Assembly: GCA_026826555.1 (NCBI GenBank)
Contig: JAKSZT010054565.1
Location: 9,878,608 to 9,942,607 of the forward strand
Origin: Tolypeutes matacus
Lineage: Eukaryota > Chordata > Mammalia > Cingulata > Chlamyphoridae
DNA: 64,000 bases
Direction: 5' to 3'
The translations under genes were made by a program, and so were the position numbers. Below the pieces are notes generated by a model, which was not told the origin of the DNA, made no database searches, and was given only the letters and a program-made list of their open reading frames with translations. Of the stretch, positions 37,593 to 48,920 are shown piece after piece (the stretch's first letter is position 1; every line of letters begins with the position of its first letter).

Positions 37593-37815
37593 AGATTTTC
37601 AAACTGTTTTTGGTTGTGACCAAACTTAGGAGATACATTTTACATTGTAATCAGGCACACACACACATATGTAAAAGTGTCATGAAATAATACTTGCCCT
37701 TATTATGGATAAAACACTTTGATATTCCCTATTCTGACCTAGTGTAGTCTATTTTTAAGGCTGCTCATGATCCTTTAAAATGATTTCATGAGTCACAAAC
37801 CAAAATTTGAAAACT
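37593..37815. mobile_element. Non-autonomous hAT-like element with terminal inverted repeats
   Basis: The left end 'agattttcaaactg....ggttgtgacc' pairs with the right end, whose reverse complement is 'agttttcaaatttt.ggtttgtgactc'. The body is AT-rich and 223 bp long. The inverted ends and length fit a Charlie-type MITE. A clean 8-bp TSD is not visible. Confidence 0.65.
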
Positions 37816-37849
37816 TTGGTCAAAGACCCCATGTTACTCTTTAAGACAG

Positions 37850-38115
37850 TGATGCTGAGGAGTAAGAATCTCAGACTCCCATGGTTCAAGCTGCAACCTT
37901 ACCAGGGAGTGCTGTGGAGAGTTCAGCCAAGTTGCCTGACTTCTCTAATCCTCATTTTCCTTATTAGTAAGCTGGGCACAGTGTTTGTAGTATCCAGGCC
38001 CCAAGGACTGATTTGAACATCAGATGAAATAATGCATAGAAGGCACTTAGCACAGCTCTTGGTATATAGAAAGTGGACAGTAAATGATAATTATCATTGT
38101 TATTACTGTTTATAT
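37850..38115 (+). repeat. MIR SINE
   Basis: 'aatctcagactcccatggttcaa', 'aagttgcctgacttctctaatcctcattttcc', 'gaacatcagatgaaataatgca' and 'aggcacttagcacagctcttgg' run through nearly the full MIR length. Confidence 0.85.
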
Positions 38116-38330
38116 TGTGGTTATTATTTTTAAAGATATAGAAGATAGCATGTGTGCCAAATTGTAGTCATTTGGGAGTTCAAGGCCAGACAAAGCAGAG
38201 GTGGAAATGAAGCTTGGCCCAAGGAAAGAACAAGGAGGAAAGAGGAGGGCATGCTAGGCAAAGGAGCAAGATGAGGAATCCCCAGTGAGAGTGAGTGGAA
38301 GGCAGCTGTACTGGCCACCACAAGGCTCTT

Positions 38331-38331
<1 letters not shown>

Positions 38332-38400
<69 letters not shown>
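38332..38400 (+). repeat. Compound (GT)n(GA)n microsatellite
   Basis: About 17 GT units (38332-38366) pass directly into about 17 GA units (to 38400). Confidence 0.97.
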
Positions 38401-38404
<4 letters not shown>

Positions 38405-39149
38405 TCTATGGAGAGGGACAGATTGAGAGAGAGAGAAGATACTATTTGACCTCAAAAATCCTCACATAGAAAATATTTTCCCTTCCTTGCAAAAGTCCAG
38501 GGTTCATATGTTTTCAGACTACAGCCACTTGCAAAACAAATTCCAGAAGAGACATCCCAGGCCTCAGCAAACCTGGAGGCTCATGATGCACTAATCGAAA
38601 ATTATACACTTGGTTTTCTGACCACCAACGCCTGCCCAAGATGATCTTAAATATGGGTCTCAGCACACAGTTTACCCGACTCCTGACTCACAGGCTGTGT
38701 TTACTGAGCAGCTGAAATTGCTGGTGAACATGCAGAAATAGCCCAGTTTGGCCTGCAAATCACTGTTTTCAGGCCAGAAACTGCATGCCAGGCCTTTGCC
38801 TCTGCCCTCACCCCATAGCTCAGACAGGTCCGATGCTGTTAGGAGCAGATGCTCAAGGAGGACCGTGGGTATCAGTGTACACATGGGTTTGCAGTGTGAA
38901 TTTGTGCACACACCCATGTGAAGGGCAGCAAAAGCAGGTGACTCCCAAGAAGGAGAAGGCTATTTCCCCAGACCATCTATCTGCTGCTCCTATTTGAGGC
39001 CCAGGTGTGGAAGGGTAGGTGGCCGATGTCTTCAGATGGAGTGGGGTATTGGGACAAGTATGAAAGAATAGGGAGGAGAGCTGGAAGGTTTTGCTTTAAT
39101 GCTGTCCTGCCGAGAAGTATAGACTGTAAAATAAGCTGGAATGGCCCTT
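38401..39149. other. Unassigned unique sequence
   Basis: No repeat or exon that I can support. 38660-38900 is moderately GC-rich with short frames only. Confidence 0.4.
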
Positions 39150-39245
39150 TGGCTTTGCAGATAAGGAAACTGAGACCCAAAAAGGGAAATGACTTGCTCA
39201 AGTCCACCCAGCAACCTGGTGGGAGGGCCAAGAAGAGAATCTATG
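39150..39245 (-). repeat. MIR SINE fragment
   Basis: 'ttgcagataaggaaactgagaccc', 'gaaatgacttgctcaagtccaccca' match the minus-strand MIR core. Confidence 0.75.
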
Positions 39246-39317
39246 TTGACATAGTCCCAGTCCAAAATTCTTGCTCTACAATCCCAACACCACCAATAAA
39301 AGGAATAGTCAAATAGT

Positions 39318-39500
39318 AAACATTTATTAAATATTTACCCACTAGAAACTGTGCTAAGCATGGAATATGTATTAAGTCAGTTATTTCTCATGACAACCTG
39401 TTAAGGTATTGCTATCTCCATCTCAGAGTTGAGGAACCATTTGCCCAGAGAAATTAAGCAACTTGCTCAAGATCACACAGCTAAAGAAGTGCTCTATGTT
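39318..39500 (-). repeat. MIR SINE
   Basis: 'aacatttattaaatatttaccca', 'gctaagcatggaatatg', 'agttgaggaaccatttgcccagagaaatt' and 'ttgctcaagatcacacagctaa' follow the minus-strand MIR order. Confidence 0.82.
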
Positions 39501-40055
39501 CTTCAAGAGCAGAAAAAGCAGGCCATTGTCCTACCCTGTTACTCTCCCAATTTTATTTGCACATGGCTTCCTGCTCTCCCTTCTATGCCTCCCCTTCCCA
39601 GAGAAGCCATATGAATGTTTCCTGACCCAGATCTCAAGGAGGTTAGGCTGAAGGCTCTGGAGAAGGTGTGGAAGCAAGCTCCAAAGGCTGGAAGCAAGGG
39701 CTTTGCTTCTTTGAACAGAGAGCTTTCTCATCAGCTGTTGCTGTTCCCACTCCTCATCACCGCTGAGTATTGCCCAGCCACCCAACAGCCCCATGGCAGC
39801 TGTGTGAGATGCACCAGCTGGATCTGATAGGCTCAGCTAAGTAGGCAGCTGGGCACAGCTCTGGGGCTCATCTGTGAAGAGTGACTAACAGCTTCACGCC
39901 CTTCCAAAAAAAAATCCAGTTTTGAATGAGGTATCACCTCAGACGGAAAAGCCTTTTGTTTTATTTGGGTTATCTTATCTGGATGGCAGTTATTGTTGCT
40001 TTTTTTAACTTCAACTTACCCTTTTGATAGCTGTAAATAATCTTTCTTTCCATAG

Positions 40056-40285
40056 ACAGGCCCGGAAATGTAACTGTATTTATGGGTCAGCCTTCGCAAA
40101 CAATCATCACTCAGAAAGAAAATGGAGCAGTAACTCACCGGCAGTCACAGAGTCTTCACATTCCAGTCTCTTCGCAAGGAGGGTCGGTGAAGGTGACTCC
40201 CTCCTGAGTGGAATACAAGATGTGATTTCAGCCCAGGCACAAGGAGGGAGAAAACAGACTGAGATGGAGCAGTCGGGAGGGCGAG
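40056..40285 (+). other. Candidate exon of an unidentified gene
   Basis: The segment is preceded by a pyrimidine-rich acceptor ('taatctttctttccatag' ending at 40055) and followed by a strong donor (gcgag/gtgagt, cut after 40285). The 230 bp between has no recognised repeat. One frame is open throughout (from 40057, CAG GCC CGG). Another frame (from 40058) reads RPGNVTVFMGQPSQ... and stops at TGA 40205-40207, so it could instead be a terminal coding exon of 49 residues. I do not recognise either peptide. It could be a coding, lncRNA or decoy exon. Confidence 0.3.
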
Positions 40286-40329
40286 GTGAGTGAGGTGATT
40301 GACGATTGCTAGCTGCCTCTGTGTTTGAC

Positions 40330-41032
40330 CTGCCCAGTGCAGGAGACAGAGCACAAGGTCCTTTGGGGCTCAGACACCTCAGCTTAAATTCTGCCTGATT
40401 CACTCATCAGCAGCGTGACTCTGAGCAGGTTTCTTAACCTCTCCAAGCCTCAGACTACCCAACGCAAAATGGGGATAATAATAACACACTGTGGTAAGCG
40501 CCATGTTCTTAATCTTAATCCACTTTTCCTATGGCTGTGAACCCATTGTAAGTAGGATCTCTTGAAGATGTGATTTTTAGTTAAAGTGTGGCCAGCTGGA
40601 TCAGGGTGGGCCTTGATCCATGTTACTGGAGTCCTTTGTAAACAGAATAAAGTCGGACACAGAGAAAGCCACAGAGAGGAACTAGAAGCTGGAAGTCAGC
40701 AGAAACCGGAACCACAGACAAGGAGAGAGAGGTGGCCATGTGATGAAGGCAGAGATGCAAGCCACGGAACCCCAAGGATTGTGGCAAGCCAGCACCAGAG
40801 CGCTACAGACTTTGGGGAGAAAGCAAACCCAGTCAATACCTTGATTTTGACTTCTAACTTCCAAAACCACGAGTCAATACATTCTTGCTATTAAACCAAC
40901 ACATTGTATGGTATCTGTCACCACAGCCTGGCAAATTAAGACACACACCATGAGATTATTACAAAGATATAAAGAATGTTTGTAAATGCTGAGCCCAGTG
41001 CCCGGCACACAAGGACTGTTAAAAAAAATGTT
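40330..41032 (+). repeat. MIR SINE, split by a solo LTR
   Basis: 'gcagcgtgactctgagcaggtttcttaacctctccaagcctcag' and 'caaaatggggataataataa' precede the LTR. 'ccatgagattattacaaagatataaagaatgtttgtaaatgctgagcccagtgcccggcac' in decayed form follows it. Both halves join into one MIR. Confidence 0.85.
40490..40943 (+). mobile_element. Solo LTR, MaLR (MLT1/MST)-like
   Basis: 454 bp, TG...CA ends (TGTGGTAAG...TTAAGACA), with a perfect 5-bp TSD, cacac at 40485-40489 and 40944-40948. The interior has the mammalian MaLR order: 'gaagatgtgattttta', 'gtggccatgtgatgaaggcagagatg', 'caaggattgtggcaagcc', 'ccttgattttgacttctaac'. The 102-codon frame across it is a shadow. Confidence 0.85.
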
Positions 41033-41426
41033 GAATGCTATTTGCAAGAATGTGGAGGAACCTCAAAACATTATATTGAGCAAAAGAAGCCAGACACAGA
41101 AGATTGCATACTGCATGACTTCATTGATATCAAGTTCTAGAATAGGCAAAATTGGTTTGTGGTGAAAGAAATCACTGAAAAAAACTACTCTTTGGTAAAA
41201 CAAGCAAAACAAAACAAAACTCACAGTGGTTGCCACTGAGGTAGGAAATAAGGAAAGATTGACTAGGAAGGGCATGAGGGAAACTCTAGTGTGATGGAAT
41301 TGTTCTGTGTCTTGAGAGGAATGTGCATGCATTTGTCAAAACTCACCCAACTGTGCAATCAGTGAATTTTACCATATATACATTACACCCTCTTTAAAAA
41401 TTACCGGTAAAAAAAATGCAAAAAAA
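41033..41426 (+). mobile_element. 5'-truncated LINE-1 3' end inserted in a MIR
   Basis: 'ggaacctcaaaacattatattgagcaaaagaagccagacacag' in L1 ORF2-end style, then a 3' UTR and an A-rich tail. The sequence aaaaaaaatgtt flanks it (41021-41032 and about 41427-41438), and MIR-like tail sequence resumes after it. Confidence 0.75.
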
Positions 41427-41469
41427 AAAAAAAATGTTAGCTACTATTATTCTATTGTGCTTAACATTT

Positions 41470-41790
41470 TGTGTCTTAAGGCAAGGTCTTTGTGAGAAGT
41501 GCTTCATCAATGGAGATCCAACTAGATTAAATAAGAAAGAGAATTTATTAACTTGCCTACCTGAAAAGTCTAGGAATAGTTTGGCCTCAGGAACAGCTAG
41601 ATTCAGCCTGCTTTCTATTTCTCAGCCTGCTTTCCACCACATCCTCTTCATTCTCAGGGAGGCTGTTGCCACATAGGGACCAGAAAGTTGCCAGCAGCTC
41701 CAGACTTACCAATACCAGCTCAGCAGCTCAGGGAAGGAAGGGTGGGCCTCCACTGATAGTGCCTTTGAAAACCCTGGGGTTGACTCTGAT
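41470..41790 (+). repeat. Ancient interspersed repeat (family as at 9350 and 51242)
   Basis: 'gagaatttattaacttgcctacctgaaaagtctagg', 'ctcattctcagggaggctgttgccacat' (degraded) and 'cagcagctccagacttacc' give this family's left half. Non-coding. Confidence 0.5.
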
Positions 41791-42934
41791 GAGTCTGTTC
41801 AAAGAAGCATGAGGAAGGGGTCCCCAAAGACACTTCAGTCAAGAATGATGTCCCTTTCAGGCAGTGTTTTGTTGTTGTTAATATTGATCTTGTTATAAAA
41901 CCCTCCACTGAGGACAATTCAATGAACTGATTTATCTGAATTGAGAACAAACCCTGACAAACTGAGTAACTTTCAAACCATTGGGGGTCTCTTTATATGA
42001 GGCACTACCTTAATTGTCCTGAGCCAAGAGCTGAGAAGACCCAAAGGACATTCCATTTCTTATTAGGATTTCTGCAACCTTGTTTTCATTTCCTAAAGTC
42101 TCTTCTACAATATGTGATCTGTTCAGATGAACTGTTTGGAGATCCTCATTCAGGGGTCAACAGAACTTATTACAGATTTGACACCAAATAATAGATTTTA
42201 CTCTTTTCTTTCTAAGAAAGGTACCTATTAACTATCAAAAGAATATTTTCAATCTTAAAACATCACTCTCGGAAATTCTATCTTATTCCAGTAGTCTTCC
42301 TACTAGCCTCCAAGCACAACTGCTCTTATTCCTGCTGATTGGTCTGTGACCCTGGGCTGTCCTTCACCTCTTTTGTAAAATGGGGGTGCTATTACCTTGC
42401 CAGCCTGCATTATGGGATCATAAGATCCAGAGAAGCTAATGCAAGTGAAAGTATTTTGAAAATCATAAAGTGCTTATAGTAAGAAGTACAGGATAGAACC
42501 CTAAACATCCAGGGAGACAGACACTTGTCTGGCCCTTTTAAGTCCCTGCAGGTTGCCAGGGTGGGTTTCATTGGCTACAGCATTGAAGGAAAAACTTGCT
42601 CTCCTTAGATGCCCCAATCCAAACCTGGGCAGGGCAATGCCAATTTAACCCCATCAGGAAGAGGCCATGGCCTTGCAAACCCAGCAACCCCTCTGGGCCC
42701 TTTCTCCAGCCCATGGGGTCCTTTAACATCTTTAGCCACATGACATACACATACCATGTGCATCATAGTGAAACACTGCAAGACACCCAAGCAGTTAATA
42801 GGAGATGGTTAAATACATCTCTATTGTGGAATGCTCAGCAGTCTAAAAAGAATGAAGTAGGCCTATTGCTCTGACATGGAATAGCAGCCATGATCTGTTT
42901 ATTTTGTTTCATAGGAAAAAAAGTGAGTTGCTGA
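41791..42934. repeat. Unassigned sequence with one MIR (about 42335-42490, plus strand)
   Basis: The MIR is seen as 'ctgtgaccctgggctgtccttcacctc', 'tgtaaaatgggggtgctatt' and 'tcataaagtgcttatag'. The rest has no named repeat. The 92-codon frame at 42596 is not supported as a gene. Confidence 0.55.
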
Positions 42935-43090
42935 GCAAATCATTCCTTCAACATTCAATAAATATGATTGACCATCTACTATAGGTCAGGTCCTCTCCTG
43001 GGAATACAACAATGTGCGAGACAGACACAGCTCTTGTTCTCATGGGGCTTATTATTGCTGTAAAAAATTTGGTGTCATATCCTCAAAACA
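42935..43090 (-). repeat. L2 LINE 3' end fragment
   Basis: 'attccttcaacattcaataaatatgattgaccatctactataggtcagg' style sequence, then 'gggaatacaacaatgtgcgagacagacacagctcttgttctcatggggctta', is a minus-strand L2 end. Confidence 0.7.
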
Positions 43091-43980
43091 AAGCCTGCGT
43101 ACAGTGCGCACCCCCAGAGAATGGGATGGAGAGAGGGCACGGAAGCATGGGGGGAGGAGAAGAACGGCGTTTTCACTTCTTCCATTATATATTTCTGTGC
43201 TATTTGAATATATTTACACTGAGTATTTATCATTTTGTAATTTTTCTAAAGCCAGCAAAGGAAACAAAATAAATGAACTGTGAGTACATGCGAGCACACA
43301 TATTATCCATAAAGAACCAGGCTTGGAGAAGATAAATAGGAAGTGGAGAAAATCCATGTGAGAGACAGATATTCCCCTAAATCCCTGGGGAAGGCATTTG
43401 AAAGGAAACTGCTCCTGGAGAGGAGCACACTGCTAAATTGAATAATTGAACACTCCTGTGCTGGGACCCAGCCCTAGCCCGAGAACTTAGTACTCAAGAT
43501 CCTGGGTCCAGAGGAACAGAGAGACCAGCTAGCACGTAGTATCTCCACTTTGTGATGGGGGCAGTCTCTGTCTCTGCCCATATCTGATTCTGGCAGAGAA
43601 GCCTTCACAAGGACTTCATTATCTTTTCCAATCCCTTCCTCCAACCCCTCCTCCTTCCAGGCGAAGGAAAACCCATGCCCTTTGTATGATACAGAAGCCA
43701 AATGCCATCTGGACCACTCATGAGCTAACTAACCCACCTCTCTGTGCCTCAGCTTTCTAGTAAATAAAATGAGCATGATGATAATGATAGCTATGGAGAG
43801 GATTTAGTAAGTTAATATATAGGCAAAGTACTTAGAATAGCACCCAGTATATAGCAAGAATTCAGTGTTAGTTATTTTTATAATTGTTGTCACTGCTGAT
43901 TAATCCCAAAGTTAACCATTTAAAATACTAAAATGTACAGTGCAGGAAAAAAGTTTACAAGACAAACAAAGAAAGAAGAA
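43091..43980. other. Unassigned sequence with a MIR-like patch
   Basis: 43725-43870 ('ctctgtgcctcagctttctagtaaataaaatgagc', 'aatagcacccagtatatag') is a plus-strand MIR remnant. The rest is not recognised. Confidence 0.5.
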
Positions 43981-45311
43981 GAATGGCCCAAACAGTTTGG
44001 TGGTTCCTATGGAATTTAAGTATAGAATTACCATATGTTCTGGCAATCCCACTTCTAGGTATACACCCAAAAGAATTTGAAAGCAAGGACATATAAGATA
44101 TTAGCAAACTGACGTTCATAATTGCATTTTTCACAATTGTCAAAAGATGGAAGCTACCCAAGTGTCCATGAACAGATGAGTAGATAAATAAAATATTGTT
44201 TTAGTTTCCTAAAGGCTCCATGGCAATATACCAGAAATGAACTGGCTTTTACAATGGGATTCACAAGCTTACAGTTCTGAGACCATGAAAATGTCCATAT
44301 CAAGGCATCAGGCTCCTCTGGGTCTTGTCACTTTCAGCTTCCCAATTTCTGCAGCTTCCTCTCTCAGCTTGCTGGGGCATCTCTCTCTAAAACTCTGCAC
44401 TCCACCAATTCTAGACTCTGGTTTTGGAGACCCTCTCTTTCAGCCCCTGGAGGTTTCTCTCTCTGTCTCTGTGGCCCCCTCTTTCCATATTCATCCATAT
44501 ATTAAGGACTACAGAAAGAGGATAAAGACCCACCCTGGGTCACACCTTACTGAAGGAACCTAATCAAATGGTCCCTCTTACAATAGGTTCACACCTATAG
44601 GAATGGATTAATTTAAGGACATAATTTTCTAGGATCTACAAAAGACTCAAACTACCACAAATATCTTATAAACATGCAGTGAAATATTATCCAGCCTTAA
44701 AAAAGGAATGAAGTTCTGATGCATGAGATAACATGAATGAACCTTGAAGACATCAAATAGAGTGAAATAAGCCAAACACAAAAAGGCAAATATTACATAA
44801 TCTCATTGGTATGAAATAATTAGAATAAGCAAATTCATAGAGTCAGAAACTAGAATACAGGTTACCAGGGGCCAGTGTAGGGGGGAGGGAATCTGGAGTT
44901 AATGCTTAACTGGTACAGAATTTGTTTGGTGTGATGGAAAAATTTTGCTAATGGTTAGTGGCGATGATAGCAAAACATTGTGAATGTAATTATCACCACT
45001 AAAGTATATATCTGAATGTCTTTAAAAAGGGAAATTTTAGGTCATATTTATGTTATTGGAATAAAATTAAAAAAAAAATACTTAGGACTATGCAACACAA
45101 ATAGTGATCTCTAATGTAAACTATGGACTATGGTTAATAGTATAATTATAATAATATTGTTTCATCAATTGTAACAAAGTTACCATACCAATACAAAGTG
45201 TTAACAACAGGGAAAACTGTTCCGGGGATGGGAATATATGGGAACTCTGTATTTCCTGCATGACTTTTCTGTAAACCTATAATTTCTCCAATAAAAACTA
45301 CATTAAAAAAC
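43981..45311 (+). mobile_element. 5'-truncated LINE-1 (ORF2 end plus 3' UTR), split by a solo LTR
   Basis: Before the LTR: 'aacagtttggtggttcctatgg', 'ggcaatcccacttctaggtat', 'caaaagatggaagctacccaagtgtcc'. After it: 'cagtgaaatattatccagcc', 'agagtgaaataagccaaacac', a 3' UTR and the end 'ccaataaaaactacattaaaaaa'. The frame is broken. Confidence 0.85.
44197..44659 (-). mobile_element. Solo LTR, MaLR/ERVL-like family B, copy 2
   Basis: 463 bp with TG...CA ends (TGTTTTAG...CTACCACA on the plus strand) and a perfect 5-bp TSD, aatat at 44192-44196 and 44660-44664. It is homologous to 30691-31122 and interrupts an L1 ORF2 end. The 108-codon plus frame within it is a shadow. Confidence 0.88.
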
Positions 45312-46214
45312 ACTAGGTAAGAGAATATGTGGTATGACCTTTCTAATAAGCGTAACTCATGCTGGATTCTCTAGAATACAGGACTCAGAGAAGCAACAGC
45401 TCAGGATTCCAATGACCTGTTTTGCTCAGCTAGAGAGGTTGCTAGGAGCTGATTTTTCTTGACAGGATGGTGTTAGGATCTGCTGGCTCTGCATATTTCT
45501 ACCTGAGTGACGTGGAGAGAATGTAACAGTTTCTGCTTCAGGGAGAGATATTTGCCTCTCCCCAGAAAGAGCTTGTGCCAGACTCTGTCACAAGCCCTTT
45601 AGGAATGCTGTTTCTCTCAAACCCTCCAATGCTTCTGTGAGACAGTTAGTATTACCAACCTTGAATTATGAATGGGGAAAATGAAACTCAGAGCAATGAA
45701 TTAATTTAACAAAATCTCAGAGAGATCATGGCAGATGCAGCAGCAGAAAATAGTTATCTTGATGCTTTATCCAGTGTACTGTCACCTGTACTGCACTTCC
45801 TGGATCCCTAAAATAAGAGAGGAAAAGAAGGAGAGGTGGGAGAGACAGAGAGATGGAGGGAGATGGAGGAAGTTTTGGGGAATGTAATTCATTTGGTTTG
45901 GTCATAGCTCTATGGCAATAGAATTTTTCATAGCAGCACAAAAAAGGTTGTTTCAGAACATTGCTAAGTGGCAGGAGTCAAGATCTTTGTCCAGTCTAAG
46001 AATTCTAGAATCAACACTCACAACCTAAGAAAGAAATATCAGGACCGCCTCTCTCTCTGACTAGCCACTGCCTTTCTGAGTCCCCAAGGACAATATTTCT
46101 CAGCTTCTTGTACCCTTCCTTCTCCCTTTGCCAGATGGAGAGCCAAGATGCTATGAATCTTTAGCTACCTTGTCCACACATCACCCACTAGCTATTTGAC
46201 CTGGGGCAAGGAGA
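45312..46214. other. Unassigned sequence
   Basis: A minus-MIR-like patch near 45600-45720 ('gaatggggaaaatgaaactcag') is the only repeat trace. No supported gene. Confidence 0.4.
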
Positions 46215-46565
46215 GGACCTGTATCAGCTAGTTATTGCTGCATAACAAACTGCCCCAAAACATATGCTTGCTAATATTCTGCCAGGCCACTGGAATGTTT
46301 CTGCTTCACAGGTCTCAGTCCAGAGCCCAGACTGAAGGGGCAATGGCCACGAGGGGCAGTGGCCAACCCGGATATATTCTTACATTGATGGCAGAAGTGA
46401 AACTGGGTAATACCGATCACCCAGCCATACTTCAAGATCCTGCTTGAAGTTCTACTTACCAAATCCCATTGGTCAAAGCAAGTCACGTGCTCAAGACCAA
46501 AATCAAGGGGTGGGAAAGTTCACTCCACTCATGGGGATGGGTGGGAGAAATATTTTTTAAGAATA
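46215..46565 (+). repeat. Ancient interspersed repeat (family as at 31330)
   Basis: 'gtatcagctagttattgctgcataacaaactgccccaaaac' in mammal-wide repeat style, then 'ccattggtcaaagcaagtcacgtgctcaag'. Family not named. Confidence 0.5.
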
Positions 46566-47889
46566 ATCTAACCTATCATGTTTCTTCACCTCTCTGGACC
46601 TCAATGACTATTGGTTTCAATGACTGTTTTGTCAAGGTATAGAAGCACAGATCATGCTAAAAGGATTGATATATTCTTGATTCATGACATAATGACAGCA
46701 GATTTCCATTAACTTTGAGTTCATTATTTCCTAGATTGGAATATTCCATAGGTGAAATCCTATCTCTGAAGCTGAATGGCTACATCTGAGTTGATGTAGT
46801 TGGCTCATATATAAAACCAATTTTCCATTCCCAAGTTGGTAACATTCCCACTGCATGACTATAGGAACTTATACTTAGCAGTGGGACTGAGTATTGTTCC
46901 CTAGCTATAGTTTTTTCCTGCATGAATTATTATTATGAAGTCTGTCTTCATAAATCTACTTACTTAACTATGTCCTTCCCAGATTTTAGAGCTTTACTTG
47001 CTCCTTTTCTAAGGGGGTTGCATGAAAGTCTCTTGTGTTTAAGGGCAAATGGTGTATTAGCCAACTGATCATAAATATCAGGCATAACTATGCCCAATGC
47101 ACTGTGGCAGGCAGGTGGGAATAGAGTGGTGAAAGATAGTCCTTACCTTTGAGGAGCTTAGAGTCTGGTTGGAAAGTTAAGATTCTCACCCAAGTTAACC
47201 CAGATTAGTCTTTTCAGTACTACAGTGTGTGTGGTGCAGATCAAACTGTCACTGAAAATATCATGTTAAGTTGCTGATACAGCTGAAGCTGTGGAGTGGC
47301 ATGTTTATGAACATGTTTCTCAAATCTGACCTCTGTAGCTTGAATCACAAAAGCAAATTCGAAATGTCAGGTTTCTGAGATGACAGCTTTTAAATCTCTG
47401 ATAGGTAATGCTATGGCTTCTCTGGCATTCCTTTCATCTGAATTTCTTATCTTGTAAAGGGTGTTTTTATCAATTTATGGAAGAAGACTAATTTTGTTTG
47501 ATAAAAGAAAAATGGAAGCAGTAGATGATACACATTCATCTTGCTTTCAGCTTATGTTTCATTATGAATTTCCATTGCATCTGACACTCTCATATTAACA
47601 AGCCTTTGGTACATCATTTTGAAGTTAAGACAATAATTTGCCTGCAGATTTTTAAAAAATCAGTAGTGCTGGAGATCCATCATATAGATATAATTTGCTA
47701 CTGCTGTGATCATTTTCAGTAAAAGGCTACAATTATACTCCACATAGCTTGTTATTAGGTTCCCTCCCTCAGCCAGCTGGAAAAGGGAAAATAATGTCAT
47801 GTTATTAGTAAATGGCTAAAGTTTGCTTTGTGTTATTCAAAGTCTAATACTGACGGTGAATTCTGGGGACATCAGGCCCCAAACCCTGT
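46566..47889. other. Unassigned AT-rich sequence, repeat-poor
   Basis: No repeat or exon recognised over 1.3 kb apart from a minus L2-like 'gtggtgaaagatagtccttacc' patch near 47130. Confidence 0.4.
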
Positions 47890-48920
47890 AATCACTTGTT
47901 TACTCAACAAATATGTTAAACCCCTACTCTACGCAAGGCATTGTGCAAGGTACAAAAAAAGGTACACAAAAAGGTGTAATACAAGAGGATCCTAGACTCA
48001 ATGGCTGTCATGGCCAGGCTGCTGACAAGTGGCTGATGTGGGTACAGGGGGACCTTGGCAAACAGGAAATCACATGCCCTGCCCACTCAGTTCCACTCCC
48101 CTGTCGCCTGGTGCCAAGGTAAGACTGGTGTTGCCAGATCATCTGAGTTTTTCAAAGTGGCCAGAAACCTGGGCATTTGGTGAAATGCCATCCTATTGGC
48201 TATGAGCTGCTAGTTGGGGCCCTTGGTATAAGACAGAATTCCTGTCCTCAGGAAATTTTAAGCCTAGGAGAGGAGGCAAAGTGAATACAGGCCACTCTGA
48301 CACAGAGAAGAATGAGAGTAATAATTTCACAGATGTATTACCAAAGTACTAGAGAAGAAAGGAGGGAGACAGCCCCTGAGAGTAGTCCCAGGCATTCTTT
48401 TCTTTGAAGATCCCACCCAAAGACAGAGCAAGTACTTAAAATGCACCCAATTCCCGTATTAAATATAATATCTCACTGTCAAAAATCTTTTTTAATGATT
48501 TTGTTTTTTAAAGTATTATTTTTGTGATTTTGCAGTTTTCATATTTTGGAGCCAATTACCCTTTAACTCTTCCACCCCAGGGCTCAAACATTGTCACAAG
48601 CTCCCGAAAAAACCTGTAGGGTCCAATGGATAAAATAGTGCTGGGGACAGGATTTAGTGTCATGGAACTAGAAAGATGAGGGTATTTCCGTCAACAAGAG
48701 GAGAGCTGAAATGCTTTCCAGAAAGAGGAACCAGTGGAAACACATTCAAGAATAGCCTAAAAGGATAAAATATTCAGCCCTTGCCAGAGACAAGTTAGAA
48801 ACAGCATGTGGATTTCAGACTTTATTCTCCAGGCCATGAGGAGCCACTGATCATTTCTGGCAGAAGCTTGACTTTTCCAAATACTGTTTGGGGACTGCTC
48901 CAGGAAAGCTTTAAGGAGGT
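47890..48920 (-). repeat. L2 LINE, long degraded 3' part
   Basis: 'gtttactcaacaaatatgttaaacccctactc', 'attcctgtcctcaggaaattttaagcctagg', 'agaggaaccagtggaaac' and 'ccaggccatgaggagccactgatc' occur in minus-strand L2 order. Boundaries are approximate. Confidence 0.55.

Noticed and set aside
38332..38400. Regulatory Z-DNA element
   Set aside because: It is an ordinary compound dinucleotide microsatellite and no surrounding promoter signals support a function.
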